From NCBI GenBank assembly GCA_964650845.1, contig CAZYXR010000003.1, forward strand, positions 1-64,000: 64,000 nucleotides of DNA, given 5' to 3'. The first letter of the stretch is position 1; every line of letters begins with the position of its first letter. Source of the stretch: UBA7692 sp964650845 (GTDB taxonomy: Bacteria; Bacteroidota; Bacteroidia; Chitinophagales; LD1). Under the pieces are notes generated by a model. It did no database searches. It saw nothing but the letters and a program-made list of their open reading frames with translations, and had not been told where the DNA came from. Position numbers and translations under genes: made by a program. Positions 35,056 to 44,027 of the stretch are shown piece by piece.

Positions 35056-35820
35056 TCAGGATTGTAATTTTTTTGTCAGAAAATCATCGGTTATCTTATT
35101 AAACGCTTGTGGCAATTCCATCATAGCCGCATGGCCACAATGCTCTATCAAATGAATTTCGGAGTTTGGCAATAGCTTGTGAAACTCTTCGGCTACAAAT
35201 GGTGGGGTTACATTGTCGTTATTTCCCCAAATTAAATTTACAGGAATGTTGATGTTGGGAATTTCATCGCGCAGATTGTGTCTTACTGCGCTTTTTGCTA
35301 TCAGCACCACGCGCAATGCTTTGTTGCGATCGTTTACAATGTCAAAAACCTCATCTACCAACTCTTTGCTGGCAACATTTGGATCGTAAAAAGTTTCTTG
35401 TGTTTTCTTTTTTACATACTCATAATCGCCCTTGCGCGGGTAGCTATCACCCAAAGAGTTTTCAAACAAGCCCGAACTGCCCGTAAGTGTAATGGTGCGC
35501 ACCAACGATGTGTGTTGCATGGTAAAAACCAAAGCTATGTGCCCACCCAATGAATTGCCAATCAGGTTCATGTTTTTGTAGCCTTTCAAGTCCACAAACT
35601 CTTTTACGTAATCTACCATTCCTTGCACAGTAGATTTATCTAACTCTAATTCGTATAGCGGCAGCAAGGGAATTACCACTTTGTAGCGATTAGAGAAATA
35701 ATTTATTACATCTGCAAAATTGCTGAGCGCACCAAACAAACCGTGAAGCAATAAAATTACCTCACCTTCACCTTCTTCGCAGTAGCGAAACTTGCCTTCT
35801 TGTTTTATATCAAATTTCAT
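35056..35820 (-). CDS. Alpha/beta hydrolase
   Basis: A 254-residue hydrolase with the oxyanion-side VILLLHGLFGALSNF, the nucleophile elbow GNSLGGH (Ser about residue 91), the acid probably in the WGNNDNVTPP segment and the catalytic His in EHCGHAAMMELP. The motifs resemble small esterases of the MhpC/BioH group. No signal peptide. It lies upstream of the CBS gene with a 51-base gap on the same strand. Substrate unknown. Confidence 0.88.
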   Translation of the reverse strand: MKFDIKQEGKFRYCEEGEGEVILLLHGLFGALSNFADVINYFSNRYKVVIPLLPLYELELDKSTVQGMVDYVKEFVDLKGYKNMNLIGNSLGGHIALVFTMQHTSLVRTITLTGSSGLFENSLGDSYPRKGDYEYVKKKTQETFYDPNVASKELVDEVFDIVNDRNKALRVVLIAKSAVRHNLRDEIPNINIPVNLIWGNNDNVTPPFVAEEFHKLLPNSEIHLIEHCGHAAMMELPQAFNKITDDFLTKKLQS

Positions 35821-35856
35821 TGTGCTTTCCTATGGCGGTAAAAATATCTTTTTTGT

Positions 35857-36447
35857 TTACAATGCTACGTTGTGCTGCAAAACAGTTTCAAACCAATTGC
35901 GCAAAATGGCTATTCCTAAAGGAGTTAAAACCGACTCGGGATGAAACTGCAAGCCCGTTAGCGGAAGGGTTTTGTGTTGCAACGCCATTATTTCGCGCGT
36001 GTTTAGGGTATGTGCCACCGCCTCAATTTCCGAAATGTTATTTTGCTTTAAAACCAGCGAATGATAGCGCATCACCTCAAATTGTGCAGGCAAGCCTTTG
36101 AACAAAAAATGATTGGGTTGTGTTTCAATAACCGATGTTTTTCCATGCACGGGTTGCTGTGCCTTTATCAATTCCCATCCAAAAAACGCTCCTATTGCCT
36201 GATGCCCCAAACAAATGCCAAGAATGGGCTTGGTGCGAAAATATTTTTTAATAAAAAGCAGTGTGATACCAGCTTGCGCTGGGGTTTTGGGCCCCGGTGA
36301 AATAACAGCCGCATCGAATGCAATGCCGTCTATTTCTTCAATGGTTTTTTCGTTATTGCGAATTACCAAACATTCGTGCCCAATCTGTACAATGTAATCG
36401 CGCAGATTGTATGTGAACGAATCGTAATTATCAATTAACAGTATCAA
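35857..36447 (-). CDS. Glutamine amidotransferase of anthranilate/aminodeoxychorismate synthase (TrpG/PabA)
   Basis: A 196-residue class I amidotransferase that supplies ammonia to a chorismate-using synthase. The Cys nucleophile is in GICLGHQAIGAFFG and the His and Glu in LQFHPESVLTP; the start MILLIDNYDSFTYNL is the TrpG/PabA hallmark. It may serve tryptophan, folate or both. The synthase component is not next to it. The gene overlaps the end of the CvpA gene by 4 bases. Confidence 0.93.
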   Translation of the reverse strand: MILLIDNYDSFTYNLRDYIVQIGHECLVIRNNEKTIEEIDGIAFDAAVISPGPKTPAQAGITLLFIKKYFRTKPILGICLGHQAIGAFFGWELIKAQQPVHGKTSVIETQPNHFLFKGLPAQFEVMRYHSLVLKQNNISEIEAVAHTLNTREIMALQHKTLPLTGLQFHPESVLTPLGIAILRNWFETVLQHNVAL

Positions 36448-36968
36448 GTATTTTTATCTAATAGTTTTTCAAAATCATGAAAGGCATCCTTGAACATTGG
36501 TACTACTTTGCCCGAAAAATCAATTACATCGGGAGCCATATCGGCAATGTAAGGATAAACATGCGAATTGCTGCGTTGGGCCTCGGGCAATGCGCCCCAC
36601 TTATTTACAAACCAAAGCAAAACACACAACACATAAATGCCCACAATGGCATGAATGGCACCGCCAATAACCTGATTGGGCAAATTGAGCGAAAACGATT
36701 GCAGTACATTTTCTAAAGCCCATGCAATAAAGCGCACCAGCAACACAACAATTACAAATACCAAAATGAATGAAATTATTGCAGTAACAGTAGGGTTTGG
36801 ATGCAACTGCTCTTTTACAAAACTTGCTGCCAAATACGAAAATTTAAGTGCAGCCACTATGCCTAAAAAATATGCAACAAGCGAAAACAAAGAATAGATA
36901 ATGCCCTTGGTATAGCCCCACCAAAAACCCACACACACAAATACTACAAACAGAATATCAATTATCAT
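36444..36968 (-). CDS. CvpA family membrane protein
   Basis: A protein of about 174 residues with four helices. The start is set at MIIDILFVVFVCVGFWWGYTKG (broken as MIIDILFVVFV / CVGFWWGYTKG; 36968); twelve more residues upstream are possible. FWWGYTKGIIYSLFSLVAYFLG and the amphipathic AWALENVLQSFSLNLPNQVIGG (written in part: WALENVLQSFSLN, PNQVIGG) match the CvpA/colicin V production family. Its role is poorly known and includes envelope homeostasis. It is coupled to the amidotransferase gene by a 4-base overlap. Confidence 0.85.
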   Translation of the reverse strand: MIIDILFVVFVCVGFWWGYTKGIIYSLFSLVAYFLGIVAALKFSYLAASFVKEQLHPNPTVTAIISFILVFVIVVLLVRFIAWALENVLQSFSLNLPNQVIGGAIHAIVGIYVLCVLLWFVNKWGALPEAQRSNSHVYPYIADMAPDVIDFSGKVVPMFKDAFHDFEKLLDKNT

Positions 36969-37172
36969 AGTTTGAAAGCGATTGAAATAGTTAAAGTCTT
37001 TCAAAAACGCTTCTTACAAAAAAATAGTATTGTGTTCTTAGAAAAGCAGTAAGCTCAAAAAAGGTTTCCACAGCGGCTTGTTGCAATGCTGTGTGCGGAG
37101 GGCGGTAAGCCGCAAAAACTTTCAAAAAACCATAATGCACGCAAACACATAAAGAATATTATTTTCGGCACG

Positions 37173-40100
37173 ATGACTTGGAAGCATTGCGCATCAATAC
37201 TTTTTGTTTTTCTCTTTGTTTCGGCTACGGCTCAAGTAACAGACGATTTCAGCGATGGCGATTTTACCAGCAATCCGGCATGGAGCGGTGATGCTGCAAA
37301 GTTTTTGGTAAACGGTAGTTTTGAATTGCAAAGCAATGGCAATTCATCGGCTGGCGATACGTTGGCTTTGAGTACCGCCAATGCTTTAATGGATTCAACA
37401 GAGTTTTTGTTTCGGGTAAAATTGGATTTCAATCCAAGCTCTACAAACTACACAAGAGTGTACTTGTCGAGCAACAATGCAAACTTGCGCGGTTCGCTCA
37501 ATGGCTATTACCTTCAATTGGGCGAAACGGGAACGAGCGATACCATTAAAATTTTTAGGCAAACGGGAACAAGCTCCGCGCTTGTGTTTGCCGGCAATGC
37601 CGAGGTAATTGGCAGCTCAAGCACCTCAGCAAACATCACCTTTCGAATTGCCAGAAAAGCGGGTGGTAACTGGGAGGTGTATGCAGATAAAAATGGTGGA
37701 AACAACTATGCTTTGTATGGAAGTTTTACAGAAAACACCTACACCACTACGGCATATTTTGGATTTTTTGGACGCTACACCACCGCCTCGCGCTTCAACA
37801 TGTATCACTTCGATGATGTGTTGATTCGTGAAATTGTTGGCGATACCACAAAACCATTTGTACAAAATGTAAGCATTGCTTCGACCACGCAGTTAGATGT
37901 GTTGTTTTCGGAAAACATTGAAACCGCAACAGCGCAAAATGTTGCCAACTTTTCTGTAAACAATGGCATTGGAAGCCCCTCAACAGCAACCGTAGATGCC
38001 AACAATAAAAGTTTAGTGCATTTGGCTTTTGCAAACCCTTTTGTAAATGCAAGCAGTTATTCCATAGCAATAAGCAACGTAAAAGATTTAGCAGGTAATG
38101 CCATGAATGCTCAAAACATTCTGTTCAATTACTTTGTTCCATCAAAGCACGATTTAATCATCAATGAGTTGATGGCAGACCCTGATCCAAAAGTTGGCCT
38201 ACCTGCTGTAGAATTTATAGAGCTATACAATCGTAGTGCCTTTGCCATCAATGTAAATGGCTGGAAGTTTTCCGATGCTTCGTCCACTATCACTTTGCCA
38301 GCTATCAGCATTCCGGCCGATAGCTTTGCGATAATTGTGCGCAATGATTCCGCACAGTTGTTTCAGGCTTTGGGAGCCATCACCATTGGCGTTGGCTCGT
38401 TGCCTTCATTAAATAACGATAAGGATTCTTTGACGCTGAAAGATGCTGCAGGAAACACGATTCACAGTGTTGTGTACAGCGATGAATGGTATGCCGATGC
38501 AGTAAAGAAAAATGGTGGCTACACATTAGAGTTAATTAACCCACACAACTTGTGCCTGCCCGATGCCAACAATTGGCTTGGCAGCAATGATGTAAGCGGT
38601 GGCACACCGGGCAAAAAAAATTCTAACTACAATGCAGCACTTCAAATTCCATTTATAGCAAGTAGCGCAACTATTGTAAACCAGCATCAAATTCAGCTTA
38701 CTTTTTCGCAGGCCGCCAATGCAGCTACAGCTTCAAACCCAAGCAATTATTCTATTGATAATGGCATTGGCAACCCTGCCACGGCTGTGTTTGATACCAT
38801 AGCGTGCAACATCGTGTTGCTTACATTTATTCAAGAATTAGATAGCACTATTCTTTACAATTTAAACATTCAGAACATCAGTAATTGCGCTGGTGTTGTG
38901 GGGCAAAATCAAATTTTACAGCTTGTTTTTTCGCGCAGTGCCGAACGGTTTGATATTGTGATAAACGAAGTAATGGCCGACCCCGACCCCGTGGTGCAGT
39001 TGCCCAACTACGAATACATTGAATTGTATAACCGCAGCAACAAAGCTATTTCGCTAAAAGACTGGAAGCTGGGCAAAGTTTCTACACAAACCGATGCTAA
39101 ACTTTCGGACGTGGTGATGCTGCCCAACACTTATCTTGTGGTGTGCGGCACTAGTGCTGCAGCCGAGTTTGCAAATTTTACGTATCCCATGGCTGTTACA
39201 AGTTTTCCATCGCTTACCAATGCTGGCGATAAAATTTATCTAAAAGATGCAGCCGGCAATTTGATTCATTACATAGAGTATTCGGATACTTGGTACAAAA
39301 GTAATGTAAAGAAAAGCGGGGGCTGGGCGCTGGAAATGATAGATGCCAACAACCCATGCAGCGGTAATGAAAATTGGGCCGAAAGCGAAAACAGCCTGGG
39401 CGGTACACCCGGCACACAAAACTCGGTAGCAAAAAATAACCCCGATGCGTTGTTGCCCAATATCGCGCGAGCTGCTTTGGTAAATTCAACAACACTCGGC
39501 ATCACCTTTACCGAAAGTTTAGATAGCGCGTTCAGCACCAATGTGAGTTTTTATTCAGTAAATAATGGCGTTGGGAATCCAGCAAACATTCAGGCTGTGC
39601 AATATGATTTTAAACGAATTTTATTGCAGTTCGCACAACCTTTTCAAGCCGGAATTATTTACACCATAAAAGTAAATGGAATAAAAGATTGCATAGGCAA
39701 CTCTATTGGAATCAACGACACGGCTCGCTTTGCAGTGCCCGACACCATCAATCGCGAGGATATTGTTATCAACGAAATTCTTTTTAACCCAACTACCTCG
39801 GGTGTTGACTATTTGGAAATTTACAATCGCTCGAATAAGATTTTTGACCTTTCAAAAATTGTAATTGAAGAGCGCGATGTGACAGATGCCACAAGTGTGT
39901 TAGAAGCAAGCGACACCCTCGCAGAATCGCTGCTTATGTTTCCGAAAGATTACTTAGTGTTTACCTCAAACCCTTCGGTGGTAGCAAATCAATATCATGT
40001 AAAGCACCCCGAATTGTTGGTGGTAAGCAAAGGCTTTCCAAACTTTCCCGACAATGAAGGCATTGCAGTGCTAAAACTTTTTAATGGCAGTATCATTGAC

Positions 40101-40604
40101 AGCTTTTACTATTCCGATAAATGGCAGTATCCTTTGATTGACGACCGCAATGGCGTTGCGCTCGAACGCATTGATTTCAACAAGCCGACAAATGCACAAA
40201 GCAACTGGCACTCTGCCGCCAGCGACATTGGTTTTGGCACACCAACTTACCTGAACTCGCAATTTTACAGTACCGGAATTGCCGATGATGCCATTGCTGT
40301 TGAGCCCGAAGTTTTCACGCCCGATAATGATGGCATAAAAGATTTTACACTTATCCGTTATAAATTTACCGAAGCGGGCTATCGTGCTTCTATAAGAATT
40401 TTTGATGCCGTTGGTCGTGAGATAAAATATTTGGTGAAGGCTGAATTGCTTGGCGCAGAAGGTGAATTTCAATGGGATGGCATCGACAACGACAACCAAA
40501 AAGCCCGCACCGGAATTTATACTGCAATGGCAGAAATTTTCAACCTGCAAGGCAAGGTAAAGCGCTTTAAAAAAAATGTGGTGCTGGGGGCGCAGTTAGA
40601 TTGA
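37173..40604 (+). CDS. Large secreted lamin-tail-domain protein
   Basis: An 1143-residue exported protein. It starts at MTWKHCASILFVFLFVSATAQ (broken as MTWKHCASILF / VFLFVSATAQ), a signal peptide; upstream open codons are discarded. After a lectin-like N-terminal part come three alternations of a Big_5-type Ig-like module (such as VQNVSIASTTQLDVLFSENI) and a lamin-tail domain, recognised by LIINELMADPDPK and FIELYNRS, IVINEVMADPDP and YIELYNRSNKA, and IVINEILFNP and YLEIYNRS. The end (EVFTPDNDGIKDF to NVVLGAQLD) is a FlgD-like or type B T9SS domain. A TATTTTCG sequence lies just before the start. It probably sits on the cell surface; LTD modules may bind nucleic acid or protein ligands. Confidence 0.9.
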   Translation: MTWKHCASILFVFLFVSATAQVTDDFSDGDFTSNPAWSGDAAKFLVNGSFELQSNGNSSAGDTLALSTANALMDSTEFLFRVKLDFNPSSTNYTRVYLSSNNANLRGSLNGYYLQLGETGTSDTIKIFRQTGTSSALVFAGNAEVIGSSSTSANITFRIARKAGGNWEVYADKNGGNNYALYGSFTENTYTTTAYFGFFGRYTTASRFNMYHFDDVLIREIVGDTTKPFVQNVSIASTTQLDVLFSENIETATAQNVANFSVNNGIGSPSTATVDANNKSLVHLAFANPFVNASSYSIAISNVKDLAGNAMNAQNILFNYFVPSKHDLIINELMADPDPKVGLPAVEFIELYNRSAFAINVNGWKFSDASSTITLPAISIPADSFAIIVRNDSAQLFQALGAITIGVGSLPSLNNDKDSLTLKDAAGNTIHSVVYSDEWYADAVKKNGGYTLELINPHNLCLPDANNWLGSNDVSGGTPGKKNSNYNAALQIPFIASSATIVNQHQIQLTFSQAANAATASNPSNYSIDNGIGNPATAVFDTIACNIVLLTFIQELDSTILYNLNIQNISNCAGVVGQNQILQLVFSRSAERFDIVINEVMADPDPVVQLPNYEYIELYNRSNKAISLKDWKLGKVSTQTDAKLSDVVMLPNTYLVVCGTSAAAEFANFTYPMAVTSFPSLTNAGDKIYLKDAAGNLIHYIEYSDTWYKSNVKKSGGWALEMIDANNPCSGNENWAESENSLGGTPGTQNSVAKNNPDALLPNIARAALVNSTTLGITFTESLDSAFSTNVSFYSVNNGVGNPANIQAVQYDFKRILLQFAQPFQAGIIYTIKVNGIKDCIGNSIGINDTARFAVPDTINREDIVINEILFNPTTSGVDYLEIYNRSNKIFDLSKIVIEERDVTDATSVLEASDTLAESLLMFPKDYLVFTSNPSVVANQYHVKHPELLVVSKGFPNFPDNEGIAVLKLFNGSIIDSFYYSDKWQYPLIDDRNGVALERIDFNKPTNAQSNWHSAASDIGFGTPTYLNSQFYSTGIADDAIAVEPEVFTPDNDGIKDFTLIRYKFTEAGYRASIRIFDAVGREIKYLVKAELLGAEGEFQWDGIDNDNQKARTGIYTAMAEIFNLQGKVKRFKKNVVLGAQLD

Positions 40605-40701
40605 AATACTTTTAACGGCAGTTGGACGCAGCATCTGAAAATAAAATTTGCAATCTCCAATCCTTTATGAAATTCGTATTACACAATCATATAAGAAAGT
40701 A

Positions 40702-40758
40702 TATCCGTTTAAGATTTTTTTAAGAAGATTATAAAGCAACAAAATCTTAAAACGGATA
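40702..40758. repeat. 17-bp inverted repeat across the end of the PLP enzyme gene
   Basis: TATCCGTTTAAGATTTT (40702-40718) is repeated in inverted orientation at 40741-40758 with one extra A. The right arm contains the stop codon and last codons of the minus-strand gene at 40747. A 22-base loop separates the arms. It may act as a transcription terminator for either convergent gene, but there is no strong T run after it. Confidence 0.6.
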
Positions 40759-42270
40759 AGTGCTTTGCGTTACATCGGTATAAGCAATCAGCATAGGTAA
40801 GTACATCGAAGGGTCTATTTCTTTACCCGCCCCGCCATACATAGCTGCCGATTTAGGGTCGCCTTTTTGTGCTTTTGCATATTCAACAGCGGCTTTCAAA
40901 TCCTTCTCAAATTCTTCCACAATACCTGCATTGGTTACCTGCGGCCCGGTGATGCAAAAATGAAAAGCATTTGGATGTTGCTGCCCGTTCATGCGCCAGT
41001 CTTTGGTTTTTAAATAATCGTTTACATGGTAGATATTGAAAAGATCGGAGCTAACCGCAGTAATAAACAGCGAGTCGCCTATCAACTTCAACTCAGGAAT
41101 GCTGCGAACTACATCTTTCATTCTTTTATTCACTTCAAAAATCTGTTTGGCGCGTTTCATGTAACCTTCTTTGCCATAATGCACCATGGCAGCCCAGGTA
41201 GCAGCAAAAAGTCCACCCGATTTACTGCCATTGAACCCTGTAGAAATATACACACCACCCGGCCAATCCACATAGCCGCTGTATTGATATTGCCTTAGCT
41301 TTTCATTGCTGAATAATACAGTGGAAGTGCCTTTTAATGAATAGCCATATTTGTGTGTATCGGCCGAAATTGCCGTAACACCCGGCAAACGAAAATCGAA
41401 TACCGGGCAAGCAATTCCCAAAGGTTCTGCCCAAGCCAAAATAAAGCCTCCCAAGCAACAATCTACATGCAGCCCCACTTTGTGTTTTACGGCAAGATCC
41501 GAAAGTTTTTCTATGGGGTCAATTATACCATGCCCGTAATTTCCGGCCGAACCCATTATCATCACCGTATTGGGCGATATTTTACTTTCAATATCTGTTA
41601 CATCTGCTTGAAAATTTGCATCCAGTTTAGCAGTTAGCACTTTTATGTTTAAGTAATGTGCGGCTTTAAAAAATGCAGGGTGGGCACTGGCTGGCAACAC
41701 AATTTCGGGTTGCGCAATGCCTTTTTCCACTCCCCACTCGCGATGCACATAAACCGATTGAAAAATACTATCGGTGCCTCCAGTAGTTAATGAGCCACAG
41801 GCTTTTTCTTTCGGGTTGCGTTTGTTTACTGCATCGGCATTAAACAAGCCGAGGGTCATGGCAATAATTTCGCCTTCGTATTTTGTAAGCGATGGGCACA
41901 CATCGCGCTGAATAGAATTAACCTGCGAGTAATAAGAAAATGCTTCATTCAAAAAGTCGTAGTGGTCTTGGTCGCCATGGTAAAACGAACCAGATATTTT
42001 ACCGCCTTTCCAACTGCTGCTTTCTGCTGCGTGCATTTCTTTTATCTGCTTCAAAACATCTTCGCGCGAGGATGACTTCTCGGGCATCGTATTATTTACG
42101 GCATATTTATCTCGGTATGGAAACATCGAATCCACCATTTCGAGATTGTTGCGCATTTCATTTTTAACCAACTCTATTTTTTTCTCATCGGCCATGCTGC
42201 GTTGTACTGCGCGGGCAACCGATGGAAGATGTTTTACAATTTGTTTTTCAAAAAATTTTGCGATACCCAT
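40747..42270 (-). CDS. PLP-dependent lyase of the sphingosine-1-phosphate lyase type
   Basis: A 507-residue group II decarboxylase-fold enzyme. The match is to S1P lyases rather than glutamate decarboxylases: SGSFYHGDQDHYDFLNEAF near residue 95, TTGGTDSIF (162-170), SAHPAF with the PLP-stacking H197, VDCCLGGF with D270, and the Schiff-base Lys K307 in DTHKYGYSLKGTS, followed by GGVYISTGFNGSKSGG. Known enzymes cleave sphingosine-1-phosphate to phosphoethanolamine and a fatty aldehyde. Bacteroidota make sphingolipids, so breakdown of sphinganine phosphate is plausible. It lacks the N-terminal membrane helix of eukaryotic forms. No sphingolipid synthesis gene was seen nearby. A PLP decarboxylase with another substrate remains possible. 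Confidence 0.82.
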   Translation of the reverse strand: MGIAKFFEKQIVKHLPSVARAVQRSMADEKKIELVKNEMRNNLEMVDSMFPYRDKYAVNNTMPEKSSSREDVLKQIKEMHAAESSSWKGGKISGSFYHGDQDHYDFLNEAFSYYSQVNSIQRDVCPSLTKYEGEIIAMTLGLFNADAVNKRNPKEKACGSLTTGGTDSIFQSVYVHREWGVEKGIAQPEIVLPASAHPAFFKAAHYLNIKVLTAKLDANFQADVTDIESKISPNTVMIMGSAGNYGHGIIDPIEKLSDLAVKHKVGLHVDCCLGGFILAWAEPLGIACPVFDFRLPGVTAISADTHKYGYSLKGTSTVLFSNEKLRQYQYSGYVDWPGGVYISTGFNGSKSGGLFAATWAAMVHYGKEGYMKRAKQIFEVNKRMKDVVRSIPELKLIGDSLFITAVSSDLFNIYHVNDYLKTKDWRMNGQQHPNAFHFCITGPQVTNAGIVEEFEKDLKAAVEYAKAQKGDPKSAAMYGGAGKEIDPSMYLPMLIAYTDVTQSTYPF

Positions 42271-42342
42271 TTTATGTAATTACTGTTTTGATATAGATAA
42301 ATGTAGGCAATAAAGATGTGTAAGTTTTTAGGCTTTAAATTA

Positions 42343-43968
42343 CTACTTCAGCAATCCAGTTACCACTTTACCAACACAACCATTTGGCTCTTGAATTTTT
42401 AAAAGTGCAGCTACCGTAGGTGCAATATCTGTCATGTAGGTGCGGCTATAATCTTTTCCGTGTTTTACACCCCAGCCAAACCACAATAATGGAATGTGCG
42501 TGTCGTAAGAAAAAATACTGCCGTGTGTGGTACCTTTTGGAAAATCGCTCATCCATGCCGGATCAAAAAGCAATTGCACATCGCCTGTGCGCCTTGGATT
42601 ATACTGATTGTTCAGGCATGTTTTATACCACTCGGGCATGGTAGTTTCGTTTACTTCTCTTATATCAATAACCCGGGCAATACCTTGTTCTTTCTCTAAA
42701 TACTTAGTGAGTGCTGCGGCTACTTCTTCAACTTCAACTTTTGCAGTAGCAAGCGTTTCGTAATTTAATACTACCTGCTGATTGATAACTGCATGAATCA
42801 TATTTTTTGCACCGTAGGTTTGCTGCAAAAAAGTATCTAACTGATTGTAAATTTGTTTATCGAACTTATTGCCTGCCGGCACATGATTATCTTTATTGAA
42901 ACCAACAGCATGAGCCGCACCGTGGTCGGCACTCATAAAAAACAGATAATTGCCTTTGCCCACTTTTTCATCCAAAAAGCTAAGAAAATCTGAAAGCTCT
43001 TTATCCAAACGAATGTAAGCGTCTTCCATTTCTATAGAGTTGGGACCAAAGGTGTGCCCAATGTAATCGGTTGAAGAAAAACTTACTGCAAGAAAATCTG
43101 TAATGCCGCGATTGCCCAAGGTGTCGCCAATTACAGCAGCTTTAGCAAATTCAAAAGTAAGTGTGTTGCCAAACGGAGTTGATTTAATGATTTCCGTTCC
43201 GGCAGTTTTAAGGTCTGTAAGTTTGTGTTCAAACACGGGCAAATCTTCGTTAGAAAGGGTTGCTTCGTACCACATATTATCTTCGGTACTTTCCCAGTAT
43301 TTCGACATTTCCAACAAGGTATTCCAATTCTTTTTTACATAAGCATCCACCAGTTTTTTGTTGTTGAATTTTTTTACCCACTCGGGCAAATCTTTCATGT
43401 AAAAAGAGCTTGTTATCCAGTTTCCGTTGGTGCCATCGTACCAATAAGCCGCATTGGCTGTGTGGCCTGCAGGTAAAATTCCGCCACGATCTTTTAAAGC
43501 TATACCAATTGTTTTTGAACGAAAGTTTGTTGCCAGCCGCAGTTCATCGCACACAGTAGTTGTTAATAATCGGTGAGGCGATTGCTGCCCTACTTTTTTA
43601 TCGCCACCTACAGATTTTACCGAAGTGTCGTTGGTGCAATACACAATGCGGTTTTCATCGCGGTCGAACCAATCGTTGCCCGTGATGCCATGAATTGCCG
43701 GCACGCTGCCTGTGTAAATACCGGTGTGCCCGGGGGCGGTGTACGAAGGAAAATGGCTGATGTAAGTTTGTTCGTTGGCATAGCCTTCATTCAAAATACG
43801 CTTAAAGCCGTTTCCTGTATATTTTTCGCTGTACCGATAGAGGTAATCCCAACGCATTTGATCCACAACCATGCCTACTACCAACTTAGGGCGAGCGGTA
43901 ACAGTTTGCGAAAAAGTTTGAGTAAAGAAGAACAGCGCAACCGCTAAAACAGAGAGATATTTTACCAT
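42343..43968 (-). CDS. PafA-type alkaline phosphatase
   Basis: A 541-residue exported phosphatase with signal peptide MVKYLSVLAVALFFFTQTFS. The catalytic residues of PafA (numbered T79, N100, K162 and R164 in Elizabethkingia PafA) are all visible: Thr77 in SYTAPGHTG, Asn98 in GNDWFD, and Lys159 with Arg161 in ALKDRGG. Zinc ligands are in VVDQMRWDY, SADHGAAH and near the end. It hydrolyses phosphate monoesters in the periplasm and is a main phosphate scavenger in Bacteroidota. It stands alone between the PLP enzyme gene and cinA. No Pho-box-like motif was recognised. Confidence 0.94.
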   Translation of the reverse strand: MVKYLSVLAVALFFFTQTFSQTVTARPKLVVGMVVDQMRWDYLYRYSEKYTGNGFKRILNEGYANEQTYISHFPSYTAPGHTGIYTGSVPAIHGITGNDWFDRDENRIVYCTNDTSVKSVGGDKKVGQQSPHRLLTTTVCDELRLATNFRSKTIGIALKDRGGILPAGHTANAAYWYDGTNGNWITSSFYMKDLPEWVKKFNNKKLVDAYVKKNWNTLLEMSKYWESTEDNMWYEATLSNEDLPVFEHKLTDLKTAGTEIIKSTPFGNTLTFEFAKAAVIGDTLGNRGITDFLAVSFSSTDYIGHTFGPNSIEMEDAYIRLDKELSDFLSFLDEKVGKGNYLFFMSADHGAAHAVGFNKDNHVPAGNKFDKQIYNQLDTFLQQTYGAKNMIHAVINQQVVLNYETLATAKVEVEEVAAALTKYLEKEQGIARVIDIREVNETTMPEWYKTCLNNQYNPRRTGDVQLLFDPAWMSDFPKGTTHGSIFSYDTHIPLLWFGWGVKHGKDYSRTYMTDIAPTVAALLKIQEPNGCVGKVVTGLLK

Positions 43969-44027
43969 GCCCCAAAAATGAGATAATTATGTGGAATAAG
44001 GGTTAAGAGATTGTAATCTGCACAAAC

